Assembly (NCBI GenBank): GCA_051747385.1 | Contig: JBNJGB010000006.1 | Location: 1-64,000 of the forward strand | Reading direction: 5' to 3' | DNA length: 64,000 bases | Origin: JBNJGB01 sp051747385 | Lineage (GTDB): Bacteria > Myxococcota_A > UBA9042 > PHBI01 > JACKFB01 | Shown here: piece by piece, positions 26,320 through 34,610 of the stretch | How the letters are laid out: each line of letters opens with the position of its first letter | Position numbering within the stretch: the first letter of the stretch is position 1 | Notes under the pieces: generated by a model | Seen by the model: only the letters and a program-made list of their open reading frames with translations | The model's database searches: none | Told to the model about the DNA's origin: nothing | Translations under genes and position numbers: made by a program

Positions 26320-29300
26320 CTACGCTGCCGCCCGCTCGTGGAGCGGAACCCCGGAGCAGTCGAGCACGAAGGCTGTCACATGGACGCCGAAGCGCCGAGA
26401 CAGCCCCTTGGCCTGGTCGGCGAAGAAGCTCCGGGCGGCGGCAGGCGTGTCGAAGCCGCGCGTGCTCTGGCCCTGGGCCAGCTCATCGGGCTCGAACCAG
26501 GCCACCAGGTAGAGGCCGTGGCGGGCGTCCGAGGCGGCCAGATATCGCTGGACGAGTTGCGTCTCCATGGCCTTCCTCACGTCCCGGTGCCAGATCCCCT
26601 TCACCTCGATGGTCAGCCTGACCTCCCGTCCACCCTCCGGCAGGGCCACGATGTCGAAGTCCACGTGCTCCCCGGGGCGTCCAGCAGCGGGCGGTCGTAT
26701 CTCGACCTCGCGCTGGATGAGGATGCCGAGCCGAGGCGCGAGCTTCGTCCGAAGCATGTCCTCCAGCGTGGCGCAGATGCCGCGCTCGGAGTCGGGTCCG
26801 CGCGCGCGGTGGAACCGTCGCACCGGACGGCCTCGACCGCGCATTTCCCGCTGGACCTCGCAGAGCGCTGACAAGACGACCGCGTGGAGTTCCTCGTCGG
26901 ACCGGATCGGCCGCCGTGCCGAATCGAGGAGCATCCCCACGACCTGCTCGGGCTCCAGCGGCACCCACGACTGACCGCGCGCTTCCTCCCGAGCCTCTCG
27001 AAGCATCCAGGGGAGCCACTCGATCTTCGGATGCTCCTCCACCAACCCTGCCAGCTCGTCCACCGCGTCCCACGTGCCGCGCCCCGCCAGCACGGAGACG
27101 AGGCGATCCCGCCAGTGTCGCAGCCAGTAGCCCCGGGGGATCGTCCCCGTCCGCCCAAGCGTCGGATCGGTTTCCGGGGGGAAGCGCCGGATCATCCACG
27201 TGAACAGCTTCGCCAGCTCGGGAGCCGGCAGTTCGGCTGCGAGGCGATCTCCCACCTCGTCGCGCTCGATGATCCGGGCGAGCAGCTCCTCTCCGAACGA
27301 CGGTTCGTCCTCGAGCCGCGACCAGAGCAACGGCCAAAGCTCACCGGGGTCTTGTCGAGCGAGCGCCGCCCCCGCCTCGATGCGGAGCGCTTCGTCTCGG
27401 GAAGCATCAGCGAGCCACGAGCGGGCGAGCGTGATGGCCGACGCATCGTCGTGTGAGACCAGCCAGCCCAGGGCATCCACGCGGGTTTGGGTCGGCTGTG
27501 AGGACGACTCGCACATTCCGAGGAGGTCGGAAGCCAGCACCTCCCTCCACTTGGGGTGCAACCTGGCCAGGACCCCGGACAGGCGCGCGTCCGGACGTCG
27601 CCCCGCGCTCAGCCGGCGGAGGATCCACGCCGTGGCATCCTCCGACCATTCCATGAGCTTGCCGGTCAGACCGTGCGCCTCACCCGTCGGCAGGGTCTCG
27701 ATCCACCAGACCAGGACCGGAAGCCATCGCTCCCGAAACTCCCGCGGAAGCGCTTCCAATCGCTCCGGATCCGCGGCCGAGAGCAAGCGGATCCCATAGC
27801 TGCCGGCGTGGGCCGCTCTCGGACAGGTCGTCCCGTCGAACCAGGCATCCGCCTCCGGATCCACCGACTCGAGGAAGCTCGCTGCCGCATCCAGGATCCT
27901 CTCGCGAAGCTCATCACCGGCGTCCTTCCACGCCCGCATCTCCGCGGGCGGGCCGTCTCCCTCGGCGAGCAGCACACGCAAGATGCCCGGCCAGGCGACC
28001 GACGGCTCCAACTCCAAGAGCTCCTCGAGTCGGTCTCGCGTGGCCCGCTCGGCCTCCTCGTGGACGCGAGGCGTTTCCTCGATGCACTGCTGCTCGAACT
28101 CCCAGTTCCGCTTCAACAACCGGGCTCTCTCCGAATCGAGCTCGATGGGCTCGACGACGTCGGCGAAGACCGACCCGACCTCCTCGTAGCGATCCGCCAG
28201 TGCGAGCAGACGGTTCAGCCCGTCAAGGCCTGCCGTCTGGGAGGAGAAGGCGATGCGTGCAGCCTGCGCCCATGCGCGCCGCTCGCGAGCGGCGGCGGCG
28301 TCGACGCGGTCGAGGATCCACCCCAGATCTCTCGGCTCGATGAACGCGTGAATCCGCGAGACGAGCTTCTCGGACTCGTGGGTCGCGGTGCTCGCCTGCT
28401 CGACCATGGTCGCGACCAGGGCCCTCCGATCGTCGTCCTCGTCCAATGGCCAGGGCTGCTCGACCAGCTTCTCGGCTGTGCGCTTCAGGTGCCGAGCGCG
28501 CTCCAGGCATGCCGATGCGAGCGCTTCCAGCACGTCCTGACAATCCCGATGCTCCCACGCCATCGACAAGATGCGATCCTCGAGCTGCCGCCAAGGGATC
28601 CTCTCGCGATAGGTGTCCTCGGCCCGCAGCGCTACCCAGGCCAGCCCTGGGGGGATGTGGTCGGGCTCCAGCGCCGCCGGGAGGACGATGGAGGTGAACA
28701 GCTTGTACGTGCCGAAGGGCCTGTCTCGCTTGAACGGCGTGAGCGCCTCGAACACCTCCTCGGCGCGCAACGCATCGGGCCAGAGGGCATGGAGCGCAGC
28801 CCCCTTCAGCTCGTCGTCCGCATCCTCCTCGATAGGCTCCATGGCCAGGGGACGTAGCCGGGAGCGAACCTCGACCGAGGTTCGCCGAAGGGCGTCGACC
28901 GCCAGCCTGCGCTCGTTCACCTCTCGGTCCCGGTCGAAGGCCAGCTCGACCAAGGCCTGTTCGAGCCCCGAGGCACCGCACGCTTCGAGGATGCGCAGCG
29001 CTCCGCGGCGGGCGGGGGCGGCCCGCTCGTTGGAGACCACCCAGGGCTCGAGCTGCTCGGCGAGCCCCTCGTACCGCAACGAGCGCAGGCCCGACCAGAG
29101 CGCCCGGTCCCAGTCGGGAATCTCGCCCGACTCGAGCTGCTCCAACAAGGCCTCCACGAGCTGCGACTTTCGCTCGCTGTCGAGGCTGCCGAGATCAGCC
29201 TGGAGCAGGGCCTCGGGCTGGCGCTCCAGCATCCGTCCGAACACATCCGATCGAAACGTCGAAACCCAGGCGGCGACGCCGAGGAGCTGAGGCGGGACGT

Positions 29301-30438
29301 TCCCTTCCGGGTCCAGTGTCATGCCGAGGAGGGCGCGGAGCTGGTCCTCGCTCGGCTCCACCGCCGCGATCGTCCAAGCGGCCAGGAACTCCTCGTAGGT
29401 GCGGTGGATCCAGCGCCAGCAAGAGTCCTCCGATGAGCGGAACAGACCGGAGTGCTGGAGAACTTCTCGCAGGAGGCCTTCCTCGACGTCGACTTCCTGG
29501 TGTCCGGACCGCACGGAGCCCCCGGCGACCCGGCCGAGGCGCACCTGCCTGTCCTCCGACCCGATCTCCGGCTCGAGGGCGATGTGGGGGAGGCCCGACA
29601 AGACCGTCACGGCCGCCAGGCGGGCGGCTCCGGCGAGGCGCTCGTCTGCGGTGTGCTCCCCCCACGTGACATCGGTGCAGTGCCTTCGACAGGCCGCTTC
29701 CATCAAGAGCCAACCGTCGTCGGGCAGCCTCTCCTCGGCCCGGTAGTGGTCGACCAGCAGCTTCAGGGTGCCCGGCCTGGATGCGAGGGGCGCGAGCCCC
29801 CGCGCGCGAATCTCCTCCAGGAACGTCCGTGCTCGCCCCCCGAACACGTGTCGTGCACATGCCTGCGCATCGTCCCACCGGAGGGGAGCCAGCTCCCAGA
29901 CGGGCGGAGGCCCCCACGGGAGCCCGTCGAGCTCCCGGCCGATGTCGGTCCAGACACCCGTCCGGCAGGAGAGGACAACCCGGGCCGGCAAGGTCTCCAG
30001 GCGCTGCATCCGGCGGACGAGCGTCTTGGCGGCGACGCGGGGGCCGAACGGCACCTCGTCCAACCCGTCGAGAAGGACGGTGGGCATCGCGTCAGGCTCA
30101 TCCGGCGTCGGAACGAGCGCCTCCTCCAACTCCGCGACGAATGCCGAGTCCGTCGCGAACCCGCCCAGGTCCAGACAGACCGTCGCTTGCCGGGTCGACC
30201 TGCCGCGGAGCGCCGCCGACTCTCGTCGGATCTCCGTCGTCTTCCCCATCTGGGCTTCGCCGACCAGCACCGTGACCCCGGGTTCGTCGTCGAGGAGCGC
30301 GGACAGGGGCTGGATCCGGGCGGCGGCGGATGCGAGGCGAGCCACAGTGGACCCGAGGAAGCCCTGCGGGTCCAGCCAAGGCTCCGCTCCACCGCGGATC
30401 CAGAGGCGCTCGGCGTGCCACGCGTCGAAGGCCGACAT
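26320..30438 (-). CDS. NACHT-type STAND NTPase with long helical repeat region and C-terminal PD-(D/E)XK nuclease-like domain
   Basis: 1372 residues from the ATG at 30438, which overlaps the upstream ATPase stop (TGATG). The NACHT module has Walker A GEAQMGKTT (60-68), Walker B VLLDGLDE (121-128), a sensor strand VVLSCRTG (about 154-161) and the winged-helix mark WIHRTYEEFLAAW (343-355). Residues ~400-1180 are a helical array rich in Leu, Glu, Arg and Trp, HEAT-like, likely the target-sensing part. The last ~130 residues look like a restriction-type nuclease: VDFDIV (Asp1260, Asp1262), TIEVKGIW (Glu1278, Lys1280), then QLVQRYL and HGLYLVAWF. There is no signal peptide or membrane helix. Bacterial NACHT proteins of this build are anti-phage sensors that oligomerise to switch on an effector; here that role is inferred. 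Codon use looks less GC-extreme than in neighbours, consistent with transfer. Confidence 0.88.
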   Translation of the reverse strand: MSAFDAWHAERLWIRGGAEPWLDPQGFLGSTVARLASAAARIQPLSALLDDEPGVTVLVGEAQMGKTTEIRRESAALRGRSTRQATVCLDLGGFATDSAFVAELEEALVPTPDEPDAMPTVLLDGLDEVPFGPRVAAKTLVRRMQRLETLPARVVLSCRTGVWTDIGRELDGLPWGPPPVWELAPLRWDDAQACARHVFGGRARTFLEEIRARGLAPLASRPGTLKLLVDHYRAEERLPDDGWLLMEAACRRHCTDVTWGEHTADERLAGAARLAAVTVLSGLPHIALEPEIGSEDRQVRLGRVAGGSVRSGHQEVDVEEGLLREVLQHSGLFRSSEDSCWRWIHRTYEEFLAAWTIAAVEPSEDQLRALLGMTLDPEGNVPPQLLGVAAWVSTFRSDVFGRMLERQPEALLQADLGSLDSERKSQLVEALLEQLESGEIPDWDRALWSGLRSLRYEGLAEQLEPWVVSNERAAPARRGALRILEACGASGLEQALVELAFDRDREVNERRLAVDALRRTSVEVRSRLRPLAMEPIEEDADDELKGAALHALWPDALRAEEVFEALTPFKRDRPFGTYKLFTSIVLPAALEPDHIPPGLAWVALRAEDTYRERIPWRQLEDRILSMAWEHRDCQDVLEALASACLERARHLKRTAEKLVEQPWPLDEDDDRRALVATMVEQASTATHESEKLVSRIHAFIEPRDLGWILDRVDAAAARERRAWAQAARIAFSSQTAGLDGLNRLLALADRYEEVGSVFADVVEPIELDSERARLLKRNWEFEQQCIEETPRVHEEAERATRDRLEELLELEPSVAWPGILRVLLAEGDGPPAEMRAWKDAGDELRERILDAAASFLESVDPEADAWFDGTTCPRAAHAGSYGIRLLSAADPERLEALPREFRERWLPVLVWWIETLPTGEAHGLTGKLMEWSEDATAWILRRLSAGRRPDARLSGVLARLHPKWREVLASDLLGMCESSSQPTQTRVDALGWLVSHDDASAITLARSWLADASRDEALRIEAGAALARQDPGELWPLLWSRLEDEPSFGEELLARIIERDEVGDRLAAELPAPELAKLFTWMIRRFPPETDPTLGRTGTIPRGYWLRHWRDRLVSVLAGRGTWDAVDELAGLVEEHPKIEWLPWMLREAREEARGQSWVPLEPEQVVGMLLDSARRPIRSDEELHAVVLSALCEVQREMRGRGRPVRRFHRARGPDSERGICATLEDMLRTKLAPRLGILIQREVEIRPPAAGRPGEHVDFDIVALPEGGREVRLTIEVKGIWHRDVRKAMETQLVQRYLAASDARHGLYLVAWFEPDELAQGQSTRGFDTPAAARSFFADQAKGLSRRFGVHVTAFVLDCSGVPLHERAAA

Positions 30439-31784
30439 CACGACACTCCGTCGACGATGGAGCCGGCGTCGGCCAGCAGGAACTTCCACAGCGGGAGGAA
30501 GCGGATCCGATGGCCGTCCAGGACCTCCTCCCGCTCCTCGTCGTCCGTGACCATGAAAGCAGGGACCTCGGCGTGACGCTCGCCGAAGTAGCGAAGCGCG
30601 GCTTGCAGCCCCGCCACCTCCCGTGCGGGTAGGGGACCCGAGCCGTAGCAGACCTGTACCAGGGCTCGCGGGCGCTCGTCCCGCCAGACCACGAAGTCGC
30701 ACTCCTGCTTGTCCCGGAAGTAGTAGAGATCGCCCAGCTCGAGACGGAGGAGCTGGTTGTGCACCAGGGTCTCTGCCAAGGGCCCGAGGTCGGGAGAGAA
30801 GCGGAACGCCACCGCGTTTCGAAGCCCCGTATCCGTCGCGTAGTACTTCCGTGGCGCCCGGCGCTGGACCGTGAGCTTCCACGCGAATCGAGAGAGGGCG
30901 CGGATCAGGTACGCCTGCTCCAGGAACTCGGTGTAGGCGCTCGCCTGGTGGGTCGCCATCCCGTAGCGCTTCCGCAGGCCGCCGAAGCTCGTATCCCGGC
31001 CGGTCTGGCTCAGGTAGTGGACCGCGAGCTGCTCCAGCTGCTTCACGGCTCGAACCTCGTGACGACTCAGGACGTCCCGATAGAGGAGGTCCTGGAACAG
31101 CCCTGCGAGGATCCTTCGACGTGTCTCGTCGGTGCCCTCCACGGGACGCTCGGTCGCGACGCGCGGGAGCCCCCCGGACCGCATGTAGTCGAGGACCGCA
31201 CGGCGGACCGCGACCTCGTCATCCACGGCGATGTGCTGGGCCTCCAGGAACTCGGCGAACGAGAACGGCCACAGCGTGAGTTGGATGCTCCGGCCGGTGA
31301 GCACGGCCCCGAGCTCGGGCTCCAAAAGACGGCTCGACGAGCCACTCAGAACGATCCGGGCATCGTCGAGCTCCAAGCTGGTGCGAACCCATGCCCCCCA
31401 GTCCTTCACGTTCTGGATCTCGTCCAGGAAGAGGAAGGGCCGGGCAGCCGGCTGGAGGTACTCCCGATAGACCGCCATCAGGTCGTCGAGGAACCCCGGA
31501 CGGGTCACCTCCTCGACCAGCCCGTAGTCCTCGAAGTTGACGAAGAGGATACGGCTCGGGTCGACGCGGCCCTCCTCGAGGAGGTGCCCCACGAGCTGCC
31601 GCATCAGGGTCGTCTTGCCGGCCTGGCGGAGACCGCAGATCGCGAGCGCCTGAGGGGACTCGAGCCAGCTTCGGGCGCTCGGCAGGAGCTCCCGCCGTAT
31701 CCCTTGCTCGAACTCGGCGCCACGCCACCACGGATTCCAGCGCCGAAGCAGCCTGTAGAGCCTCTCTCGCTCCGAGCGGTCCAT
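30438..31784 (-). CDS. AAA_14/DUF4143 ATPase paired with the NACHT protein
   Basis: 448 residues from the ATG at 31784, chosen because the predicted promoter would start transcription there; an ATG at 31805 would lie upstream of that start. The AAA_14 core has Walker A GLRQAGKTT, Walker B RPFLFLDEIQNVKDW, sensor RIVLSGSSSRLLE and the TGRSIQLTLWPFSFAEFL segment. DUF4143 follows, with YGMATHQASAYTEFLEQAYLI and YYATDTGLRNA. The terminal nuclease-fold part (QECDFVVW...ALVQVCYGSG) has QVC where active enzymes have ExK, so it is probably not catalytic. Members are usually single orphan ATPases of unclear role, some linked to toxin or defence loci. The 1-base coupling to a NACHT gene suggests this one regulates or loads that sensor (inference). 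Confidence 0.9.
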   Translation of the reverse strand: MDRSERERLYRLLRRWNPWWRGAEFEQGIRRELLPSARSWLESPQALAICGLRQAGKTTLMRQLVGHLLEEGRVDPSRILFVNFEDYGLVEEVTRPGFLDDLMAVYREYLQPAARPFLFLDEIQNVKDWGAWVRTSLELDDARIVLSGSSSRLLEPELGAVLTGRSIQLTLWPFSFAEFLEAQHIAVDDEVAVRRAVLDYMRSGGLPRVATERPVEGTDETRRRILAGLFQDLLYRDVLSRHEVRAVKQLEQLAVHYLSQTGRDTSFGGLRKRYGMATHQASAYTEFLEQAYLIRALSRFAWKLTVQRRAPRKYYATDTGLRNAVAFRFSPDLGPLAETLVHNQLLRLELGDLYYFRDKQECDFVVWRDERPRALVQVCYGSGPLPAREVAGLQAALRYFGERHAEVPAFMVTDDEEREEVLDGHRIRFLPLWKFLLADAGSIVDGVS

Positions 31785-34260
31785 GCTCGAATTGTATTCA
31801 CACATTCAACACATACAAGTGTCGAATCTCGACACCAGCTGGAAGCAAGCGAGATTGCGAGTTGTCGCCCCGTCGGGAGGCGCATGCGTCCGGGCAGCCT
31901 GCCCGGACGGTCAGACCTGCTCGGACGGTGCGTGCGCTCCGCCCCCCTGCGAGGACGAGTGCGCGACCGACGGCGACACGACCTGCGACGGGACCGACGG
32001 CTTCCTGACCTGCGGCGCCGACTTTGACGACGACCCCTGCCTCGAGTGGGGGCCGGAGGTCGCGTGCACCGGCGGTAAGATCTGCTCCGACGACACCTGC
32101 GGGCCGCCGCCGTGCGACGACGAGTGCGACACTTACGGGGCGCAGGAGTGCTTCGCCGGCGCCGTCCGCACCTGCGGCTACCACGACGTGGACACGTGCC
32201 TCGAGTGGAGCGACGCGACGCCGTGCGAGGTCGGGCTGGAGTGCGACGCGGCGGGCGAAGCCTGCGACTTCCCCCGGCTCTACAACTACGAGTGGAGCGT
32301 CCACGCCGGCGCCTCGAAGAACGACTGGGCCAAGGCGATCGCCGTCAACGGCGCGGGCGAGGCGCTCGTGACCGGCATCTTCTCCGGCTCCTTCACCCTG
32401 GGCACGGAGGAGATGACCTACGGCAACACCGACGTGTTCCTCGCCAAGGTCGCCGCCGACGGTCAGATCATGTGGGCGCGCGACATCGGCGGCTTCGCGG
32501 TGGAGCAGGCCGACGACCTCGCGCTGGCGCCGAACGGCGACGTCGTCTTCACCGGGTGGTACGACGGCAGCACCACCATCGGCGACACGGAGCTGTCGAA
32601 CGACAACGGCAGCTGGGACGCCTACGTCGCGCGCTACACCACCGACGGCGAGCCCGTGTGGGCGACGAAGTTCCCGGGCGATGGCGACAACCAGGGCATC
32701 GGGGTGGCCACGAGCGCGACCGGCGACGTCTACGTGGCCGGCGTCTACGAGCAGTGGGCGACCGTCAGCTCCACGTACGCCCTGATGGGCAACGCCTTCC
32801 TCGCGAAGCTGAACGGCGACGGCGAGCCCCAGTGGAGCTTCGGCGTCGGCGGACCCGAGGTCGACCGGGCCCGCGGCGTGGCGGTCGACTCGAACGGGGA
32901 CGTGCTGGTCACCGGCTCCGTGGGCAGCCTGGTCGACTTCGACCCCGGCGAGGGGGAGCACGAGGGCGGCCCCGGCCTGTTCGTGGCGAAGTACGACGCC
33001 GGCGGCCAGTACCTGTGGCACTACGTGAGGTCCGGCGCCCACGGACAGGCCATCGCGGTCGACGCCGACGGGGACGCGTACGTGGCGGGCACGCGCACGG
33101 CCGGCATCGTGGGCGGGAGCACGGACGGGTATCTCTTGAAGCTGAGCGGGACCGGCGCCTACCAGTGGAGTTCCCAGCTCGGCTCCATCGGGCACGACGC
33201 GCTCCGCGACGTCGCCGTCGACCCCGTGGGCAACGTCCTGGTCACCGGAGACTTCGGCGCCTCCACCACCTGGGAGGGCGTGGGCCTGGCCAACGCCAGC
33301 AGCCCCGGCTACGACGAGGACGCCGTCGTCGCCGAGTTCACGCCCGACGGGGCCATGAACTGGGTCGTGCGCTTCGCCGGACCGGACGAGGAGTGGGGCC
33401 ACGCCGTCGCCGCCGCGCCGACCGGCCACGCAGTCTGGGCGGGTCACGTGTCGGAGACCGTGACCCTGAACGAAGACGTCCTGACGAGCCAGGGCCACGG
33501 GGACCTCGCGGTGATCCGGTTCGCCGGCACGTCCGACGGCTCGCCGGGGTGCTTCGAAGCGGCGCCGGTCTGCTCGGAGCACGGAGCCTGCCAGGAGGTC
33601 GGAGACACGCCCCAGTGCACGTGCGACGAGGGCTGGGGCGGGGGCGCCTGCTCCGAGTGCGCTCCCGGCTACGTGCTCGAGGGCGGCGAGTGCGTCGACG
33701 CGTGCGCGGACGTCACCTGCGGCGCGAACCAGCACTGCGAGGCCGGCTCCGGCGGCGCGACCTGCGTCTGCGACGCCGGCTATACGGGCGACTCCTGCGA
33801 CACCTGCGCCGCGGGCTACGCCGAGCCCGACGGCTGCGTCGGCGACGCGTGCGCCTGTCTCCCCGACTGCGGCACCGTGGCGCCCGAAGGGGCGTGCGCT
33901 AACTGCGAGGGCGCGTTGGAGCTGTGGCCTGGCGACGGCTCGCTGGAAGGCTTCCTGGTCGGGGACGGCAAGAACGCCAAGGGCGAGTGCGGCGGCTACG
34001 GCCCGGACCACGCCCTGACCTTCGAGCTCACCGAGGCCACACACGTGGACCTGACGTTCGTCACCGAGTCCGCGGTCCTGCACCTGCGGCGGACCTGCGA
34101 CGATCCCGAGACCCAGGTCGCCTGCGACGCCCCGACCGGCGGCGGCGCCGCCTCCATCAGCGAGACCCTGCCCCCGGGAAGCTACACCCTGTGGCTCGAC
34201 ACCGAGGACCCGACCGGCTCGACCTACACGCTGAACTACAGCTTCACGCCGGCCTCGTGA
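31783..34260 (+). CDS. Cys-rich beta-propeller/EGF-like protein, probably missing its 5' end
   Basis: 825 residues if read from the ATG at 31783, but that ATG lies inside the oppositely directed ATPase promoter and has no ribosome site. The first ~35 codons look non-native. Sequence typical of the protein begins near 31887 with Cys modules (CVRAACPDGQTCSDGAC, then CEDECATDGDTTC). About ten SBBP-type propeller repeats follow (WAKAIAVNGAGEALVTG, ...DVAVDPVGNVLVTG), then EGF-like Cys repeats (CTCDEGWGGGAC; CVCDAGYTGDSC) and a beta-rich C-terminal domain. Proteins of this build elsewhere are exported and normally carry a lipoprotein signal, which is absent here. I infer truncation at the border of the NACHT operon; it may be a pseudogene. 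Confidence 0.65.
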   Translation: MLELYSHIQHIQVSNLDTSWKQARLRVVAPSGGACVRAACPDGQTCSDGACAPPPCEDECATDGDTTCDGTDGFLTCGADFDDDPCLEWGPEVACTGGKICSDDTCGPPPCDDECDTYGAQECFAGAVRTCGYHDVDTCLEWSDATPCEVGLECDAAGEACDFPRLYNYEWSVHAGASKNDWAKAIAVNGAGEALVTGIFSGSFTLGTEEMTYGNTDVFLAKVAADGQIMWARDIGGFAVEQADDLALAPNGDVVFTGWYDGSTTIGDTELSNDNGSWDAYVARYTTDGEPVWATKFPGDGDNQGIGVATSATGDVYVAGVYEQWATVSSTYALMGNAFLAKLNGDGEPQWSFGVGGPEVDRARGVAVDSNGDVLVTGSVGSLVDFDPGEGEHEGGPGLFVAKYDAGGQYLWHYVRSGAHGQAIAVDADGDAYVAGTRTAGIVGGSTDGYLLKLSGTGAYQWSSQLGSIGHDALRDVAVDPVGNVLVTGDFGASTTWEGVGLANASSPGYDEDAVVAEFTPDGAMNWVVRFAGPDEEWGHAVAAAPTGHAVWAGHVSETVTLNEDVLTSQGHGDLAVIRFAGTSDGSPGCFEAAPVCSEHGACQEVGDTPQCTCDEGWGGGACSECAPGYVLEGGECVDACADVTCGANQHCEAGSGGATCVCDAGYTGDSCDTCAAGYAEPDGCVGDACACLPDCGTVAPEGACANCEGALELWPGDGSLEGFLVGDGKNAKGECGGYGPDHALTFELTEATHVDLTFVTESAVLHLRRTCDDPETQVACDAPTGGGAASISETLPPGSYTLWLDTEDPTGSTYTLNYSFTPAS
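31791..31818 (-). promoter_or_regulatory. Sigma-70-like promoter of the NACHT operon, leaderless
   Basis: On the minus strand TTGTAT (31818-31813), a 16-base spacer and TACAAT (31796-31791) form a near-consensus -35/-10 pair in an AT-rich island unusual for this DNA. Start of transcription is expected at about 31784, the A of the ATPase start codon, so the mRNA would be leaderless. No Shine-Dalgarno is visible. Confidence 0.5.
31819..31835. promoter_or_regulatory. Operator-like palindrome GTGTCGA-ATC-TCGACAC
   Basis: A perfect 7-bp inverted repeat with a 3-base centre directly abuts the -35 box of the NACHT operon promoter. Size, symmetry and position suit a dimeric regulator. No regulator gene is adjacent. 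Confidence 0.4.
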
Positions 34261-34373
34261 CCGAGCGTCCACGGCGCCGTCGACCCGCCTCCCGGCACCC
34301 TCACGGGGCCTCCGCCCCTCTCCCGGCTGGCTGAGGACCGCCGTGCAGCCCCCGATCGGCGCCGTGTGGCGCC

Positions 34374-34574
34374 TCACGCGCGATACATCTCCTCGATGCG
34401 ATCGGCGTATCCGTCCGCGATCCCCCGCCGCTCGAACTCCTGGGTCAGTCGAGCGACGGCTCGGCGCCGGTCCCGGTACGGCGTGGGCCGCGCTCGCGGC
34501 GCTGCTCCTCGCGGCTGCGTCGCGACGCCGGCGCACGGTATAGGCACCGGGGGCGGGCGCACGGTCCGCGACAC
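34374..34574 (-). pseudogene. Possible C-terminal gene fragment, family unknown
   Basis: The last ~33 codons (RDRRRAVARLTQEFERRGIA, ...RIEEMYRA, then TGA) have the charge pattern of a real amphipathic C-terminal helix. The codons before them are Pro/Arg/Ala filler without a plausible start. It lies in the otherwise empty 34261-34610 gap and may be a remnant. I could not name it. Confidence 0.25.
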
Positions 34575-34610
34575 GCCGGGGCGCGGCCCCGACGCGCGCG
34601 GGGTCTCTCG

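Noticed and set aside
26087..34260. Island as a prophage or integrative element
   Set aside because: No integrase, structural, replication or conjugation gene and no tRNA attachment site is visible. Only border scars (cusA scrap, truncated propeller gene, REP-like repeat) support insertion.
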